Under the pieces are notes generated by a model, which was given only the letters and a program-made list of their open reading frames with translations, did not search any database and had not been told where the DNA came from. Shown one piece after another: positions 28,236-36,654 of a stretch of 64,000 bases of DNA. A program made the position numbers and the translations under genes. The DNA comes from UKL13-3 sp040387195 (lineage in GTDB: Bacteria > Bacteroidota > Bacteroidia > UKL13-3): the NCBI GenBank assembly GCA_040387195.1, contig JAZKEF010000027.1, positions 62,001 to 126,000 of the forward strand. Reading direction: 5' to 3'. The number at the start of each line of letters is the position of its first letter. Positions within the stretch are counted from its first letter, which is position 1.

Positions 28236-28299
28236 CAAAGGTAACAGCGAAAGACCACAGCGTTCGCAGCGTTAATCGTTGCGTTCGCTGCGGTTAAAT
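28236..28299. repeat. Dispersed repeat family C (AACCGCAGCGAACGC type), hairpin copy
   Basis: This lies between the two lipoprotein genes. Its right end, GCGTTCGCTGCGGTTAA, is the reverse complement of the core of the copies at 36385 and 37431, and its left end (TTTTAACCGCAAAGG) is a diverged direct copy, so it can fold into an imperfect hairpin. Confidence 0.65.
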
Positions 28300-28331
28300 C
28301 AAATGCTACATTATTCCAGAATAACTCCAAC

Positions 28332-29711
28332 ATGAAACGCTTTGCTTATATATTCTTCATTGCATCAACATTGCTTGTGGCTTGCAAAAGCAACAAGGGA
28401 ATGAAGGCGAAACCTGATTGGGTGTACAACCGCCCAACCAATGAACTATATTATGTAGGTGTAGGTATTGCATCCAAAATAAATAACCCATTCGACTATC
28501 AGCAGATTGCCAAAAAGAATGCACTCAATGACCTGGTTTCCGAAATTAAAGTGACGGTTTCGGCTAACTCAGTGCTTTCACAATTTCAGGATAACAAACA
28601 GTTTAAGCAACAATTTGAAAGTGATGTGAAAATCACCGCACTCAATACCATTGAAGAATTTAATGTAGTGGATAGCTGGGAAGACAAAGAGTATTTCTGG
28701 ATTTATTACCGGTTATCAAAAGAAGAATTTAAAGATATCCGCAGGCGGAAAATGATGGCTGCTGTTGAAAAGGCTGAGAACTTTTTTGAACAATCAGCTT
28801 CTCTTACCCGAGAACAATTCCTGCAAAGTATCCGACTGCGGATTAAGGCTCTTGCTGCCTTACAGCCTTATTTAGGAGAAGACATCCAAACAACACGTAA
28901 CGGTAAACATGTGTTTCTGGTAAACGAGTTATTGAACAGCATTCAGGATGACCTGTATGAAGTCCGACTCAACAGTGCCATAACCATGCTGAATGGAAAA
29001 GTGGGTAAACCCATTGCTGAACCATTTGATGTGAAAGCATTTTTCCGCGATAGCAGTGTTTCCAAACCATCTGTTCCCTACCTCCCTTTGTATGCATATA
29101 TTGATCAGGGGAAAATTGAGGGCAGCCTACAAACAGAAACCGATCAGGCCGGCATTGCATCTTTTGCCATTGCTAAAATACTCGACAAAAGTCCTGTACA
29201 AACCTTGCGCATAGCTGTGGATATGAACCGAATGATGCGGGTTGACAGTTTGAACAGCACACTCCAAACATTGCTGTTATCGCTGGACGTCCCCTCTACC
29301 AATATCCGCATGAATGTTTCTCCCATCAAAGTATTCATGGTATCATCCGAACAAAACCTCTCCAAAGGGATGAGCTCCGGTTATTTTGAATCCGTTGTTA
29401 AAAAACTGCTTGTAGCTGATGGTTGTGTATTTGTAAGCACAGCGGATGCTGCCGATTATGTATTGCGCCTTCAATCGAACACCAAAGCATTGGGTGTCAT
29501 TTGGGGGAAAATGAGAACTGCTTCCTTAGACATGAACCTTTCGTTAACAGAATGCAAAAGGAATATTGAAATCTATAAAAACGGATTGCACGAAATCAAA
29601 GGTTTCCAAACCACCGATGAAAATGCCGGAATAGATGCCTACATAACAGCTTGCGACCACTTAAAATTGCGCATTTATCCTACATTGAATAAGGAGTTGA
29701 TGAGTAATTAG
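28332..29711 (+). CDS. LPP20-family lipoprotein
   Basis: 459 residues; the signal ends at LLVAC (Cys 18). The start of the mature protein, PDWVYNRPTNELYYVGVGIA followed by a helix with A-x-x-x-A-x-x-D-L (AKKNALNDLVSEIKVTVSA), is the hallmark of LPP20-type domains. The strand YFWIYYRLSKEEF follows. The C-terminal half is a second mixed domain without a name I can give. Expected at the periplasmic face of a membrane. It converges on the OlsF-like gene across a repeat-containing gap. Confidence 0.82.
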   Translation: MKRFAYIFFIASTLLVACKSNKGMKAKPDWVYNRPTNELYYVGVGIASKINNPFDYQQIAKKNALNDLVSEIKVTVSANSVLSQFQDNKQFKQQFESDVKITALNTIEEFNVVDSWEDKEYFWIYYRLSKEEFKDIRRRKMMAAVEKAENFFEQSASLTREQFLQSIRLRIKALAALQPYLGEDIQTTRNGKHVFLVNELLNSIQDDLYEVRLNSAITMLNGKVGKPIAEPFDVKAFFRDSSVSKPSVPYLPLYAYIDQGKIEGSLQTETDQAGIASFAIAKILDKSPVQTLRIAVDMNRMMRVDSLNSTLQTLLLSLDVPSTNIRMNVSPIKVFMVSSEQNLSKGMSSGYFESVVKKLLVADGCVFVSTADAADYVLRLQSNTKALGVIWGKMRTASLDMNLSLTECKRNIEIYKNGLHEIKGFQTTDENAGIDAYITACDHLKLRIYPTLNKELMSN

Positions 29712-29999
29712 GGGATTAATGTGTATTAGCCGCGTTGCCATCGACTTCGCTCAGGCAACGACACGAAGCCTCTAAAAAATAACATTGTTTCCTTTGTGCC
29801 ATCTCAGTGCACTTAGTGGTAAAACGAACATCCAATCTAACCACAAAGTGCACTCGGAGAGCATCGGATACACTAAGTAATCTCCCGGTGGCCTTGCTTC
29901 TCCAGCTGACAGCGGGACAGCATGACATCGCTCCAAACTACATTCTCAATAAACAACCCGTCATAAAAAACTCGCAATAATTAACTCGCAATAATCCCC
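29712..29999. repeat. Intergenic stretch with remnants of two repeat families
   Basis: There is no gene in this gap. An inverted pair (CACTTAGTGGT and ACCACAAAGTG) around 29810-29850 resembles the CTTAGTG/CACAGAG family that flanks the GxxExxY gene. The end (AGCGGGACAGCATGACATCGC near 29905-29925, and ATCGACTTCGCTCAGG near 29738) resembles the family around the GIY-YIG gene. Confidence 0.5.
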
Positions 30000-31745
30000 C
30001 TACCTCATTACCATCTCAAAGGTATCTTCCGGAACTTGTTGCACATCCATCACTAAAAATCCATCCAGTGAATTGTTAAATTTAGGATCAATATTGAATG
30101 CGATGATCTTGGCGTTTTGTTTCAGGTACTTCTTAAGCAGCACCGGAATTTTTTGCTGTGTGGTCTCGATTTCCCCAATAAGGTTATCCAATACCTTGAT
30201 ATCACCAATATCCATGTTCCGCAATTCCTTTGCTTCGCCCTTAAACCTGTATTTATAACGTTTGCGGGGACTTACATAAGATGCCAGTTGTTCATCATAA
30301 TGATGTTTGGTGATAAAATCAACCAACAGATCCTTTGACAAATTAGAAAAGGTATTGCTGATGCTTACCGGACCGATCAGGTATTTATAACGGTAATTTT
30401 CTTTCTTCAAAAATTCATTCACCCCTTTCCACAACAGTAGTAAGCCGATGGGTTTGCGCTGGTATTCTTTCACAATAAATGAACGACCCAGCTCCAGTGA
30501 ATTTTTTAAGATGGGCGTAAAGTCCTTTCCTATTTTGAACAGTTCATTCAAATAAAAACCATTCTTTTTATAACGCCTATATAACACATCCCCCAAACCT
30601 ATTCTGTAAGCTCCTACAATTTTTTGTTCCTTGTCATCCCAGATAAACAAATGTTTGTAATGGATATCATACTCATCACTGTCGAATGAATGATTGGTTC
30701 CTTCTCCCACTTCCCTAAACGTAATTTCCCGTAAACGCGAAAGTTCTCTCAGAATATTCGGGATAAGTTTAGCCCCACTCATAAATACTTTAAACTCTCC
30801 CTGTGTAAAGAGCAGGTCTCTCGGGTCAATCCGTTTGATATCTTCCAGGATCAATTCCTGCGGAGTGGGATCAATAATATCCTGGGGATACTGCGGAAAC
30901 ACCATTTTAAAATCGAAGTATTTCTTCACATCCAGCCCCGAACCTAATGCATATGTTTTGGCGCGTAAAAAACGAAGCAAATCATTGGGGTCCGAAAACT
31001 CCTGCACGGTTTTGATGCTGACAGGTTTCCCTATTCTTACTTTAATCTTTTCCTCTTTTTTATTGAACAATTCCGAAGGAAGCTTGGCCGTGCGCAATGC
31101 CGGATGCACAAGCCCCAGCAGGTTAAACGTTACACTGTTATGCCCTGCGAAATATACCGGAACAACCTTCACTCCCGCTTTCATGATCATCTTCCCCACC
31201 ACCGGGTTCCACATCTTATCCGAAATCTTAAAATTATTCAGCTTCAATGCCGAAACTTCCCCTGCCGGAAAAATCCCTACCGGGATCCCATCATCCAGCA
31301 GTTGCAAACATCTTTTGATCCCCGACATATTCATTCCGGGTTTTGGTGTCTTTTCAAATGGATTCACCACCACCAGCTGTTCGGCAATAGGCGGAATTTG
31401 CTGCAATAAGTAGTTGGCCATTATTTTAAACTCCGGACGGACCTTGCTGATCAGTGTGAGTAAAATAAGACCATCAATGCCGCCATAAGGATGATTGGAA
31501 ATGACAATAAACGGTTCGTCCTTGGGAATATGCTGCAGGTCCTCCTCTGAAAAATCATACTCAATTCCGAGGTGTTCAATCACACTTTCGGCAAAAGCAG
31601 CGCCTTTAAATGATGCTGACGTTTCATATACTTCGTTCACCTTTTTCAGTTTTAATACCCTCATTATTACTTTGGCCAATGCGGCAATTTTGAGTTTGCG
31701 CAAGTGTAATCCGTTTTCTACGTCTTCTGCCGATATCAATTCCAT
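30000..31745 (-). CDS. OlsF-like bifunctional acyltransferase for amino-acid lipids
   Basis: 581 residues with two halves. Residues about 60-280 are a PlsC-type acyltransferase with the variant catalytic motif SNHPYGGIDG and later FPAGEVS; residues about 310-530 resemble the OlsB/acyl-homoserine-lactone-synthase-like N-acyltransferase (hemolysin/GNAT-like) with SGAKLIPNILRELSRLREITFRE and LGRSFIVKEYQ. In OlsF of Serratia and Flavobacterium one half N-acylates ornithine and the other O-acylates the product; Bacteroides GlsB/GlsA do the same for glycine. The head group used here cannot be read from sequence. Acts at the cytoplasmic face of the inner membrane. Monocistronic in appearance. Confidence 0.85.
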   Translation of the reverse strand: MELISAEDVENGLHLRKLKIAALAKVIMRVLKLKKVNEVYETSASFKGAAFAESVIEHLGIEYDFSEEDLQHIPKDEPFIVISNHPYGGIDGLILLTLISKVRPEFKIMANYLLQQIPPIAEQLVVVNPFEKTPKPGMNMSGIKRCLQLLDDGIPVGIFPAGEVSALKLNNFKISDKMWNPVVGKMIMKAGVKVVPVYFAGHNSVTFNLLGLVHPALRTAKLPSELFNKKEEKIKVRIGKPVSIKTVQEFSDPNDLLRFLRAKTYALGSGLDVKKYFDFKMVFPQYPQDIIDPTPQELILEDIKRIDPRDLLFTQGEFKVFMSGAKLIPNILRELSRLREITFREVGEGTNHSFDSDEYDIHYKHLFIWDDKEQKIVGAYRIGLGDVLYRRYKKNGFYLNELFKIGKDFTPILKNSLELGRSFIVKEYQRKPIGLLLLWKGVNEFLKKENYRYKYLIGPVSISNTFSNLSKDLLVDFITKHHYDEQLASYVSPRKRYKYRFKGEAKELRNMDIGDIKVLDNLIGEIETTQQKIPVLLKKYLKQNAKIIAFNIDPKFNNSLDGFLVMDVQQVPEDTFEMVMR

Positions 31746-31853
31746 GCTGTTTCTGTTTAGTACCTTTCAAAAGTGTTCCTATAACGTTACCTCAAACTTA
31801 TTTTAATGTTAAATCAATGTGAATTAGCTATATAATTGAATATGGAATGCTTA

Positions 31854-31978
31854 TGGGCATCCGTGGGTTCTCACAAAGCCACAGAGAAGCACAGAGAACA
31901 CAAAGCAAAGTCTTCCGGAAATACCTTCGTGCTCTCTGTGCTCCTTAGTGCCCTCTGTGTGAAACCAACTCAAGACTA
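31854..31978. repeat. Repeat family A, left copy flanking the GxxExxY gene
   Basis: 125 bases, matching the copy at 32504-32628 at 121 of 125 positions without gaps. The inside carries an inverted repeat (AGCACAGAGA and TCTCTGTGCT) and further CACAGAG/CTCTGTG words, so it can form a cruciform or RNA hairpin. Confidence 0.9.
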
Positions 31979-31980
31979 GT

Positions 31981-32048
31981 GTCTTCCGAGAACACCTTCG
32001 TGTCCTCTGTGCTCCTTAGTGCCCTCTGTGTGAAACCAACACAAGACT
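31981..32048. repeat. Repeat family A, partial tandem copy
   Basis: The right half of repeat A (from GTCTTCCG to CAAGACT) occurs again immediately downstream with a few changes, mainly before the CCTTCGTG word. Confidence 0.85.
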
Positions 32049-32104
32049 TTTAAATCTCCCAGTCATTCCTTAACTTGCCAGTTAAACCCTAATAATTATA
32101 CATA

Positions 32105-32476
32105 ATGACCCCAAATGACATTACCTATCAAATAATAGGTGCTGCCCTAAACATTCATAAAACAGTGGGCCCCGGGCTTCTGGAATCAACTTATGAAGCA
32201 GCTCTTGCCTACGATTTAAGGCTACTCGGCTTTAATGTTAAAACCCAGCATCCCCTACCCTTTATCTACAAAGAGATTCGAATGGAAGTAGGTTATCGAA
32301 TTGATTTATTGGTAAACAATGTTGTTTTGGTGGAAATCAAATCCGTTGAAAATCTCGCTCCGGTTCATCATTCCCAAACACTCACTTATTTAAGACTTTC
32401 AGGAAAAGAACTTGGCCTGCTAATTAATTTTAATACCGCAAAACTTGTTGATGGAATACATCGGTTTAAAATTTAA
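32105..32476 (+). CDS. GxxExxY protein (PD-(D/E)XK nuclease-fold family)
   Basis: 123 residues, no signal peptide. The family motif is present (GLLESTY within VGPGLLESTYEAALAYDLR, about 23-40), followed by the PD-(D/E)XK-like core: D in YRIDLLVNN (about 76) and E-x-K in LVEIKSVE (about 83-85). By family it should be a small nuclease-like protein; no activity is established that I know of. It is complete and intact. The gene sits between two nearly identical 125-bp direct repeats (31854-31978 and 32504-32628), suggesting gene and repeats form a unit. ATG at 32105. Confidence 0.9.
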   Translation: MTPNDITYQIIGAALNIHKTVGPGLLESTYEAALAYDLRLLGFNVKTQHPLPFIYKEIRMEVGYRIDLLVNNVVLVEIKSVENLAPVHHSQTLTYLRLSGKELGLLINFNTAKLVDGIHRFKI

Positions 32477-32503
32477 CAATGTACATATGAAAGAGTGCTC
32501 CAT

Positions 32504-32628
32504 TGGGCATCCGTGGGTTCTCACAAAGCCACAGAGAAGCACAGTGAACACAAAGCAAAGTCTTCCGGAAATACCTTCGTGCTCTCTGCGCTCCTTAGTG
32601 CCCTCTGTGTGGAACCAACACAAGACTA
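32504..32628. repeat. Repeat family A, right copy flanking the GxxExxY gene
   Basis: A direct copy of 31854-31978 with four substitutions and no gap, starting 28 bases after the GxxExxY stop. It ends 10 bases before the -33 TTG of the next gene's promoter. Confidence 0.9.
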
Positions 32629-32637
32629 TATCCCGGG

Positions 32638-32668
32638 TTGATTAAACTCTCCCAAACCCTTACATTTG
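32638..32668 (+). promoter_or_regulatory. Promoter of the DUF58 gene
   Basis: TTG (32638-32640), 20 bases, then TACATTTG (32661-32668): a full match to the Bacteroidota housekeeping promoter. Only 7 bases separate the box from the ATG at 32676, so the transcript should be leaderless or nearly so. Confidence 0.75.
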
Positions 32669-32675
32669 ACTACAG

Positions 32676-33587
32676 ATGAACAGTTACATCAAAGAAGAAC
32701 AGCTGCTGCAAACAGGAAACCTCGAGTTTTTGGCCAAACAGGTGGTGGAAGGTTTTATTACCGGATTGCACAAAAGTCCGTTCCACGGATTTTCCGTTGA
32801 GTTTGCCGAACACCGGTTGTATAATACCGGAGAAAGCACCAAACATATCGACTGGAAACTCTTCGCCCGCACCGATAAACTATTTGTAAAACGTTTTGAA
32901 GAAGAAACGAACCTGCGTTGCCAGCTCATCGTTGATTGTTCCTCCTCCATGTTTTACCCTGAAGAGGGGCTCAATAAAATAAAGTTTAGCGCTTACGCTG
33001 CTGCCTCCCTCATCTACATGCTCAAAAAACAACGGGATGCATCCGGTATCAGCTTAATAGCCGATGATATTTTGTTCCATTCGCAGTGCAAGAGCAGTTC
33101 TACCCATCAAAAACTACTGTACAGCAAACTGGATGAAACGCTGGCACAACGTGTACCCAACCGCAAAAGCAATATAGCCGCCAACCTTCACCAGCTGGCA
33201 GAGATGATCCATAAACGTTCGCTCGTGATCATTTTCAGCGATATGTTGCAAAATGCAGGTGACGATGATGAATTGTTTGCAGCCCTGCAACATTTAAAAT
33301 ACAATAAACATGAAGTGATCCTGTTTCATGTAGAAGATAAAAAAACAGAAGTAGCCTTTGATTTCACCAACCGCCCGTATTTATTTATAGATAGCGAAAC
33401 AGGAGAAAAAATGAAACTGTTCCCCAACCAGGTAAAGGAACATTACCTCAAAGCGGTGGAAGCATACAAACACACCTTAAAACTCAAATGTGCGCAGTAT
33501 AAAATTGATTTGGTGGAAGCAGAAGTGAGCACGGATTTTAGTCAGATCCTGTTGCCGTTTTTGGTGAAGCGGAGTAAGTTGATTTAG
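32676..33587 (+). CDS. DUF58 domain protein
   Basis: 303 residues, soluble. It carries the DUF58 signature region (HRLYNTGESTKHIDWKLFAR, then FVKRFEEETN) followed by a von Willebrand-A-like fold with a MIDAS-like D-x-S-x-S (IVDCSSSMFYP). In many bacteria such genes sit beside a MoxR AAA ATPase and Bat genes; no MoxR is within this window, so the gene stands alone. Function of the family is not settled; protein-complex assembly or metal insertion is often proposed. Transcribed from a near-consensus promoter that begins just after repeat A. Confidence 0.88.
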   Translation: MNSYIKEEQLLQTGNLEFLAKQVVEGFITGLHKSPFHGFSVEFAEHRLYNTGESTKHIDWKLFARTDKLFVKRFEEETNLRCQLIVDCSSSMFYPEEGLNKIKFSAYAAASLIYMLKKQRDASGISLIADDILFHSQCKSSSTHQKLLYSKLDETLAQRVPNRKSNIAANLHQLAEMIHKRSLVIIFSDMLQNAGDDDELFAALQHLKYNKHEVILFHVEDKKTEVAFDFTNRPYLFIDSETGEKMKLFPNQVKEHYLKAVEAYKHTLKLKCAQYKIDLVEAEVSTDFSQILLPFLVKRSKLI

Positions 33588-33598
33588 ATTTATACCCT

Positions 33599-34234
33599 TT
33601 ACTTTCTTATTAAATCGAAACTCATCCCACCTTGGGGAACTGGCCAATCCGGGTCAATATAGTGTATTCTTAGTATTCCGAATTCCTGATTATAGAAACA
33701 ACCAAATGGATAAACATCGTTGTTAGTTGTTGGCAAGAAATTGATATCATAATATGTCTTTCCTTGAATGGTCAGCGAATCTTGTTGGTATGGAACTCCA
33801 ATTTTATTGACTGTGTGTGTCATATTCTTTCCATATAATGTTATGTTAACCTTATCAATACCATTTATGTCTTCATTTACATAATGTTTGATAATAAGTT
33901 GCCAACCATCTACCATGTCGCTTATTCTCCCGGTCAAAGGGAAAACCCGACAAGTAAACGTTAATCTTCTGAATTCTCTTTCCTCTGTGGTCTTACACGG
34001 ATCTAATTCTTGAGGATCATATCCCGTAACCCATTCATCTGCATACATAGGCATTATATAGCCTGTTGAAGTCAGTTTCAACGTAATCGTATCGTAACCT
34101 TTATAAGGAAATTTCGAAAACGCTGCCGTGTCAAGGCTAAATTTAACTCCTTTAGTTATTTTTATACAATCATCCATTTTGCAACTTGTAAAAATGGCTA
34201 TTGTGTAAAGTACAATCAAAACGTGTATTCTCAT
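33599..34234 (-). CDS. Hypothetical lipoprotein
   Basis: 211 residues from the ATG at 34234 (MRIHVLIVLYTIAIFTSC); the lipobox cysteine is residue 18. The mature part looks beta-rich (YDTITLKLTSTGYIM, KVNITLYGKN, GILRIHYIDPDW) with no known motif. Likely anchored in a membrane facing the periplasm or outside. It follows the 34245-35099 gene by 10 bases and is probably in the same operon. It converges closely (11 bases) on the DUF58 gene. AT-richer than the core genes around it. Confidence 0.75.
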   Translation of the reverse strand: MRIHVLIVLYTIAIFTSCKMDDCIKITKGVKFSLDTAAFSKFPYKGYDTITLKLTSTGYIMPMYADEWVTGYDPQELDPCKTTEEREFRRLTFTCRVFPLTGRISDMVDGWQLIIKHYVNEDINGIDKVNITLYGKNMTHTVNKIGVPYQQDSLTIQGKTYYDINFLPTTNNDVYPFGCFYNQEFGILRIHYIDPDWPVPQGGMSFDLIRK

Positions 34235-34244
34235 AGTAGCTATC

Positions 34245-35099
34245 CTATTCACCCATATACCGTACTCTGTCATTCACAAAATCATGTATAGAATTGATAG
34301 TTGCTCTTTTTAATTGGACCAATCTGTTCAACTCTATCAGATAAATACCCATCGTTTTCTCATTGTAAATCAACCTAAATTCATCTGAGTAGTCGCCCAC
34401 TAAATAGCTATCTCCATTCATTTTTACAAAAGGTAATTTAGGGTCATCAAGTCCATCAAATTCGAGATTAGCACCATTCAAACTTGACTTTCTCATGGGT
34501 AAGTAGGCTACTTTGTAATAGCTTGTCTTTCCATTTCCATTCACGATTTTGTAATAATTTGAGTCATTTTCTTTGAATTCGTTTTGCGAAATTGAATTCA
34601 AGCAGGGCACTTTTTCTATATTGTTAAAATTCAACCTTATATTGGTTGCTATTGAAGAATATCTGAGTAGTAAGTGATTCCAGCTACTTGAATTTAACAA
34701 TGAAAATTTTACATAGCTAGTATTTAAACCTCCTTGATTTACCCAGCCCCGACTTGTGAACATTAATAAAACGGACTTATCGATTACTATTAATGCATTA
34801 TCAAAAGTTTTTACCTTAAAGGAAATACAAGTTGTATTTGAAAGGTCTGAGATTCTTGTGCCATCAGCAAGTTCCATTACTTCAATTGAAAATCGTGTTA
34901 GTTGTGGCTCATTTGTTAATATATATTCTGTTGCAGAGAGTTCCAGCTGCTCCTTTATTTGTTCAATAGTAACGGCAGCAGCGATAGCAGTTGCCAACCC
35001 GGCTCCAGCTATGACAGCTGCTGCTTGGGCGTTCTGTGCCTGTAGCCTGGCTTGCTGAAAAAGTAACAAGAGGCTAAATAGATATATATGCTTTTTCAT
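34245..35099 (-). CDS. Hypothetical secreted protein
   Basis: 284 residues from the ATG at 35099 (MKKHIYLFSLLLLFQQARLQAQ), a clear signal peptide. An Ala-rich segment (AAAVIAGAGLATAIAAAVT) lies just after the cleavage site and could be a second hydrophobic helix or glycine-zipper. The rest is mixed, with a C-terminal half of alternating strands (GDSYLVGDYSDEFRLIYNE). No recognised domain. First gene of a two-gene unit with the lipoprotein downstream. Confidence 0.75.
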   Translation of the reverse strand: MKKHIYLFSLLLLFQQARLQAQNAQAAAVIAGAGLATAIAAAVTIEQIKEQLELSATEYILTNEPQLTRFSIEVMELADGTRISDLSNTTCISFKVKTFDNALIVIDKSVLLMFTSRGWVNQGGLNTSYVKFSLLNSSSWNHLLLRYSSIATNIRLNFNNIEKVPCLNSISQNEFKENDSNYYKIVNGNGKTSYYKVAYLPMRKSSLNGANLEFDGLDDPKLPFVKMNGDSYLVGDYSDEFRLIYNEKTMGIYLIELNRLVQLKRATINSIHDFVNDRVRYMGE

Positions 35100-35540
35100 A
35101 AGGTGAACTATTTTAAGAGTTAATGTTAATTGGCTATCGCGAACAGCTTCGAAGAACTTTACAAAGGATAATCTCACAGTTTAAGTAGCTTATCACTTAA
35201 ACTAAGGTAACAATGATATTGAGAAGTAAAAATAAAACATGAACACCGTATGGTGTACAGAGCACTCACCCTAATTCTTGAAAACAGCCGTTTATTGTTT
35301 CTGTCGGATTTGCACTAAAAGGAAAGTCCTTTTTATTCAAAAACAATAATCTAGAGGGCGGCATTGTTGAATTTTATTCAGAAACAATAATAAGGGCGGA
35401 AAAAAGTGGGCGTTTTATTGATATTAAATTAAAACGTGAAGGAAAAGACAATAATGTTTGTAACGGTGATGATAACAATCTCACCGGTCTGGCCGGACCA
35501 AGTTTATTTATATTTTTTAACCTTTTAATTTATTCCCCTT
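35100..35540. other. 441-base gap between divergent genes
   Basis: AT-rich. Short dyads occur (for example AAAGGAAAGTCCTTTT near 35316 and CCGGTCTGGCCGG near 35489). No open frame of credible length, tRNA or repeat family was found. It must hold the promoters of the genes on both sides, but I cannot place boxes with confidence. Confidence 0.5.
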
Positions 35541-36023
35541 ATGAAAAACCAAGTTTCAGGGAGCCTGAATCCCGACAGTATGCAAAAAATTAAGGATTGC
35601 ATAGCCAACATTAAGGCTGAGATGCCTTTCCTCGTTAGACTCACTCCGGAAGAATCAAAAAGAATCGTCCGCATGCAATCCGGTCGTCAGGATTTTGTAA
35701 ATCAAGCCTACGTTATTGCCTCCAACAATGAACAGCTTAAACCACAGTTTTTTGAACTTGGCGAATTTGCAAAAGACATCGATCTGAGCCGTCAACTGGA
35801 TGAAATCCTGCAGGAATTTGTCAACCTGGAGATGAGCGTTGTAGATACACGCGATTTAGCCGGAAGCGAAGCATTCGGTGCCGGGTTGGAAGTATATAAT
35901 ACAGCCAAACGCGGCATGGCAAAAGGCGTTGACGGTGCAGAAATGGCTTATAATGAGTTGAGCGCACTGTTTGACAAGCAGGGGCGTTATCCAAAACCAA
36001 CCAATCCCAATAATCCTGAATAA
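35541..36023 (+). CDS. Hypothetical protein
   Basis: 160 residues, soluble, strongly helical and acidic. Visible blocks: IKDCIANIKAEMPFLVRLTP, then SGRQDFVNQAYVIASNN, a middle stretch FAKDIDLSRQLDEILQEFVNLEM, and a C-terminal YNTAKRGMAKGVDGAEMAYNEL, ending in Pro/Asn. I do not recognise the family. It is flanked by noncoding DNA on both sides, with the 21-bp tandem array beginning 66 bases after its stop. Confidence 0.7.
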   Translation: MKNQVSGSLNPDSMQKIKDCIANIKAEMPFLVRLTPEESKRIVRMQSGRQDFVNQAYVIASNNEQLKPQFFELGEFAKDIDLSRQLDEILQEFVNLEMSVVDTRDLAGSEAFGAGLEVYNTAKRGMAKGVDGAEMAYNELSALFDKQGRYPKPTNPNNPE

Positions 36024-36089
36024 CTCTTCAGCAGCAGACGTAACCACCTGATAATGTTTAGTCACAAACAAAATAGGCTTAGCAATTAC

Positions 36090-36341
36090 GCGAATTAATT
36101 CACCTCAGACGTGAATTAATTCACCTGCTACCTGAATAGATGGACCTTTGACATGAATAGACCAACCTCAAACATGAATAGACCGACCTCGGACATGAAT
36201 AGACCGACCTCAAACATGAATAGACTGACCTCAGACATGAATAGACCGACCTCAGACATGAATAGACCGACCTCAAACATGAATAGACCAACCTCAAACA
36301 TGAATAGACCAACCTCAAACATGAATAGATGGACCGCGGAC
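36090..36341. repeat. 21-bp tandem repeat array, 12 units
   Basis: Twelve consecutive units of exactly 21 bases, consensus ATGAATAGACCGACCTCAAAC, with a degenerate 13th (36342-36362). The first two units carry the perfect palindrome GAATTAATTC. Units 4-11 differ at only a few positions. Because 21 is a multiple of 3 the array is open in several frames, giving spurious MNRPTSN or MFEVGLF heptads. Confidence 0.92.
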
Positions 36342-36384
36342 ATGAATTAAAGTCCCTTAATCATATACTAAAACAGTCGGGCGT

Positions 36385-36433
36385 TTTTTAACCGCAGCGA
36401 ACGCAGCGACATTGTCATCCGGAACACAGCGAA
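36385..36433. repeat. Repeat family C, copy left of the beta-barrel gene
   Basis: 49 bases (TTTTTAACCGCAGCGAACGC at the start, ending ACACAGCGAA) identical to 37431-37479. Confidence 0.92.
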
Positions 36434-36454
36434 CACAGCGAGTTTATAAACGTA

Positions 36455-36535
36455 ATTGCAAGCGGGAGAAGCAAACTTCCCGCAAGACGGGCTGTCAAGC
36501 TGATCCCGCTGCAGGCGGGAGAAGCTGATTCCGGA
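36455..36535. repeat. Repeat family B block left of the beta-barrel gene
   Basis: It contains GCAAGACGGGCTGTC (36482-36496), the reverse complement of a 15-mer found three times around the GIY-YIG gene, plus GCGGGAGAAG words. Same order as the block after 37431. Confidence 0.8.
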
Positions 36536-36587
36536 AGACTTTGTTGAAATGCTGATTTGAAAAGTACTCTTTGTCAAAAGTCTCCTT

Positions 36588-36595
36588 TATATTTG
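36588..36595 (+). promoter_or_regulatory. Probable -7 box of the beta-barrel gene
   Basis: TATATTTG is a full match to TAnnTTTG, 59 bases before the ATG at 36655. The leader contains a GC-rich dyad (CCCGGG and CCCCGG). No TTG at the usual -33 distance. Confidence 0.45.
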
Positions 36596-36654
36596 GCACT
36601 GACCAACCCGGGACACAGGTATGCCCCGGATTATAACCCATAGTTTTTTGATGC

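Larger units (their letters stand above)
31746..32104. other. Gap before the GxxExxY gene, filled by repeat A
   Basis: It holds one full repeat A copy (31854-31978) and a partial tandem copy (31981-32048). Outside them I see only AT-rich sequence and no gene. Confidence 0.8.
36024..36654. other. 631-base gap holding a 21-bp tandem array and dispersed repeats
   Basis: Contents in order: 12 units of a 21-bp repeat (36090-36341), a 49-base family C repeat (36385-36433), a family B block (about 36455-36535), and a promoter-like box for the next gene (36588-36595). Confidence 0.8.

Noticed and set aside
29713..30000. Regulatory RNA or tRNA remnant between the convergent genes
   Set aside because: The dyad is explained by a repeat-family remnant; no cloverleaf or conserved tRNA sequence was found.
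31854..32628. Composite transposon or insertion sequence
   Set aside because: No transposase, no terminal inverted repeats of the usual type and no target duplication seen; the flanks are direct repeats and the gene is a GxxExxY protein.
36090..36341. CRISPR array
   Set aside because: Units are contiguous with no unique spacers and no cas genes are present.
36128..36350. Long frames on both strands over the 21-bp array (MNRPTSN and MFEVGLF heptads)
   Set aside because: A repeat whose length is a multiple of 3 stays open in several frames; there is no start context, and the same array is open on both strands.
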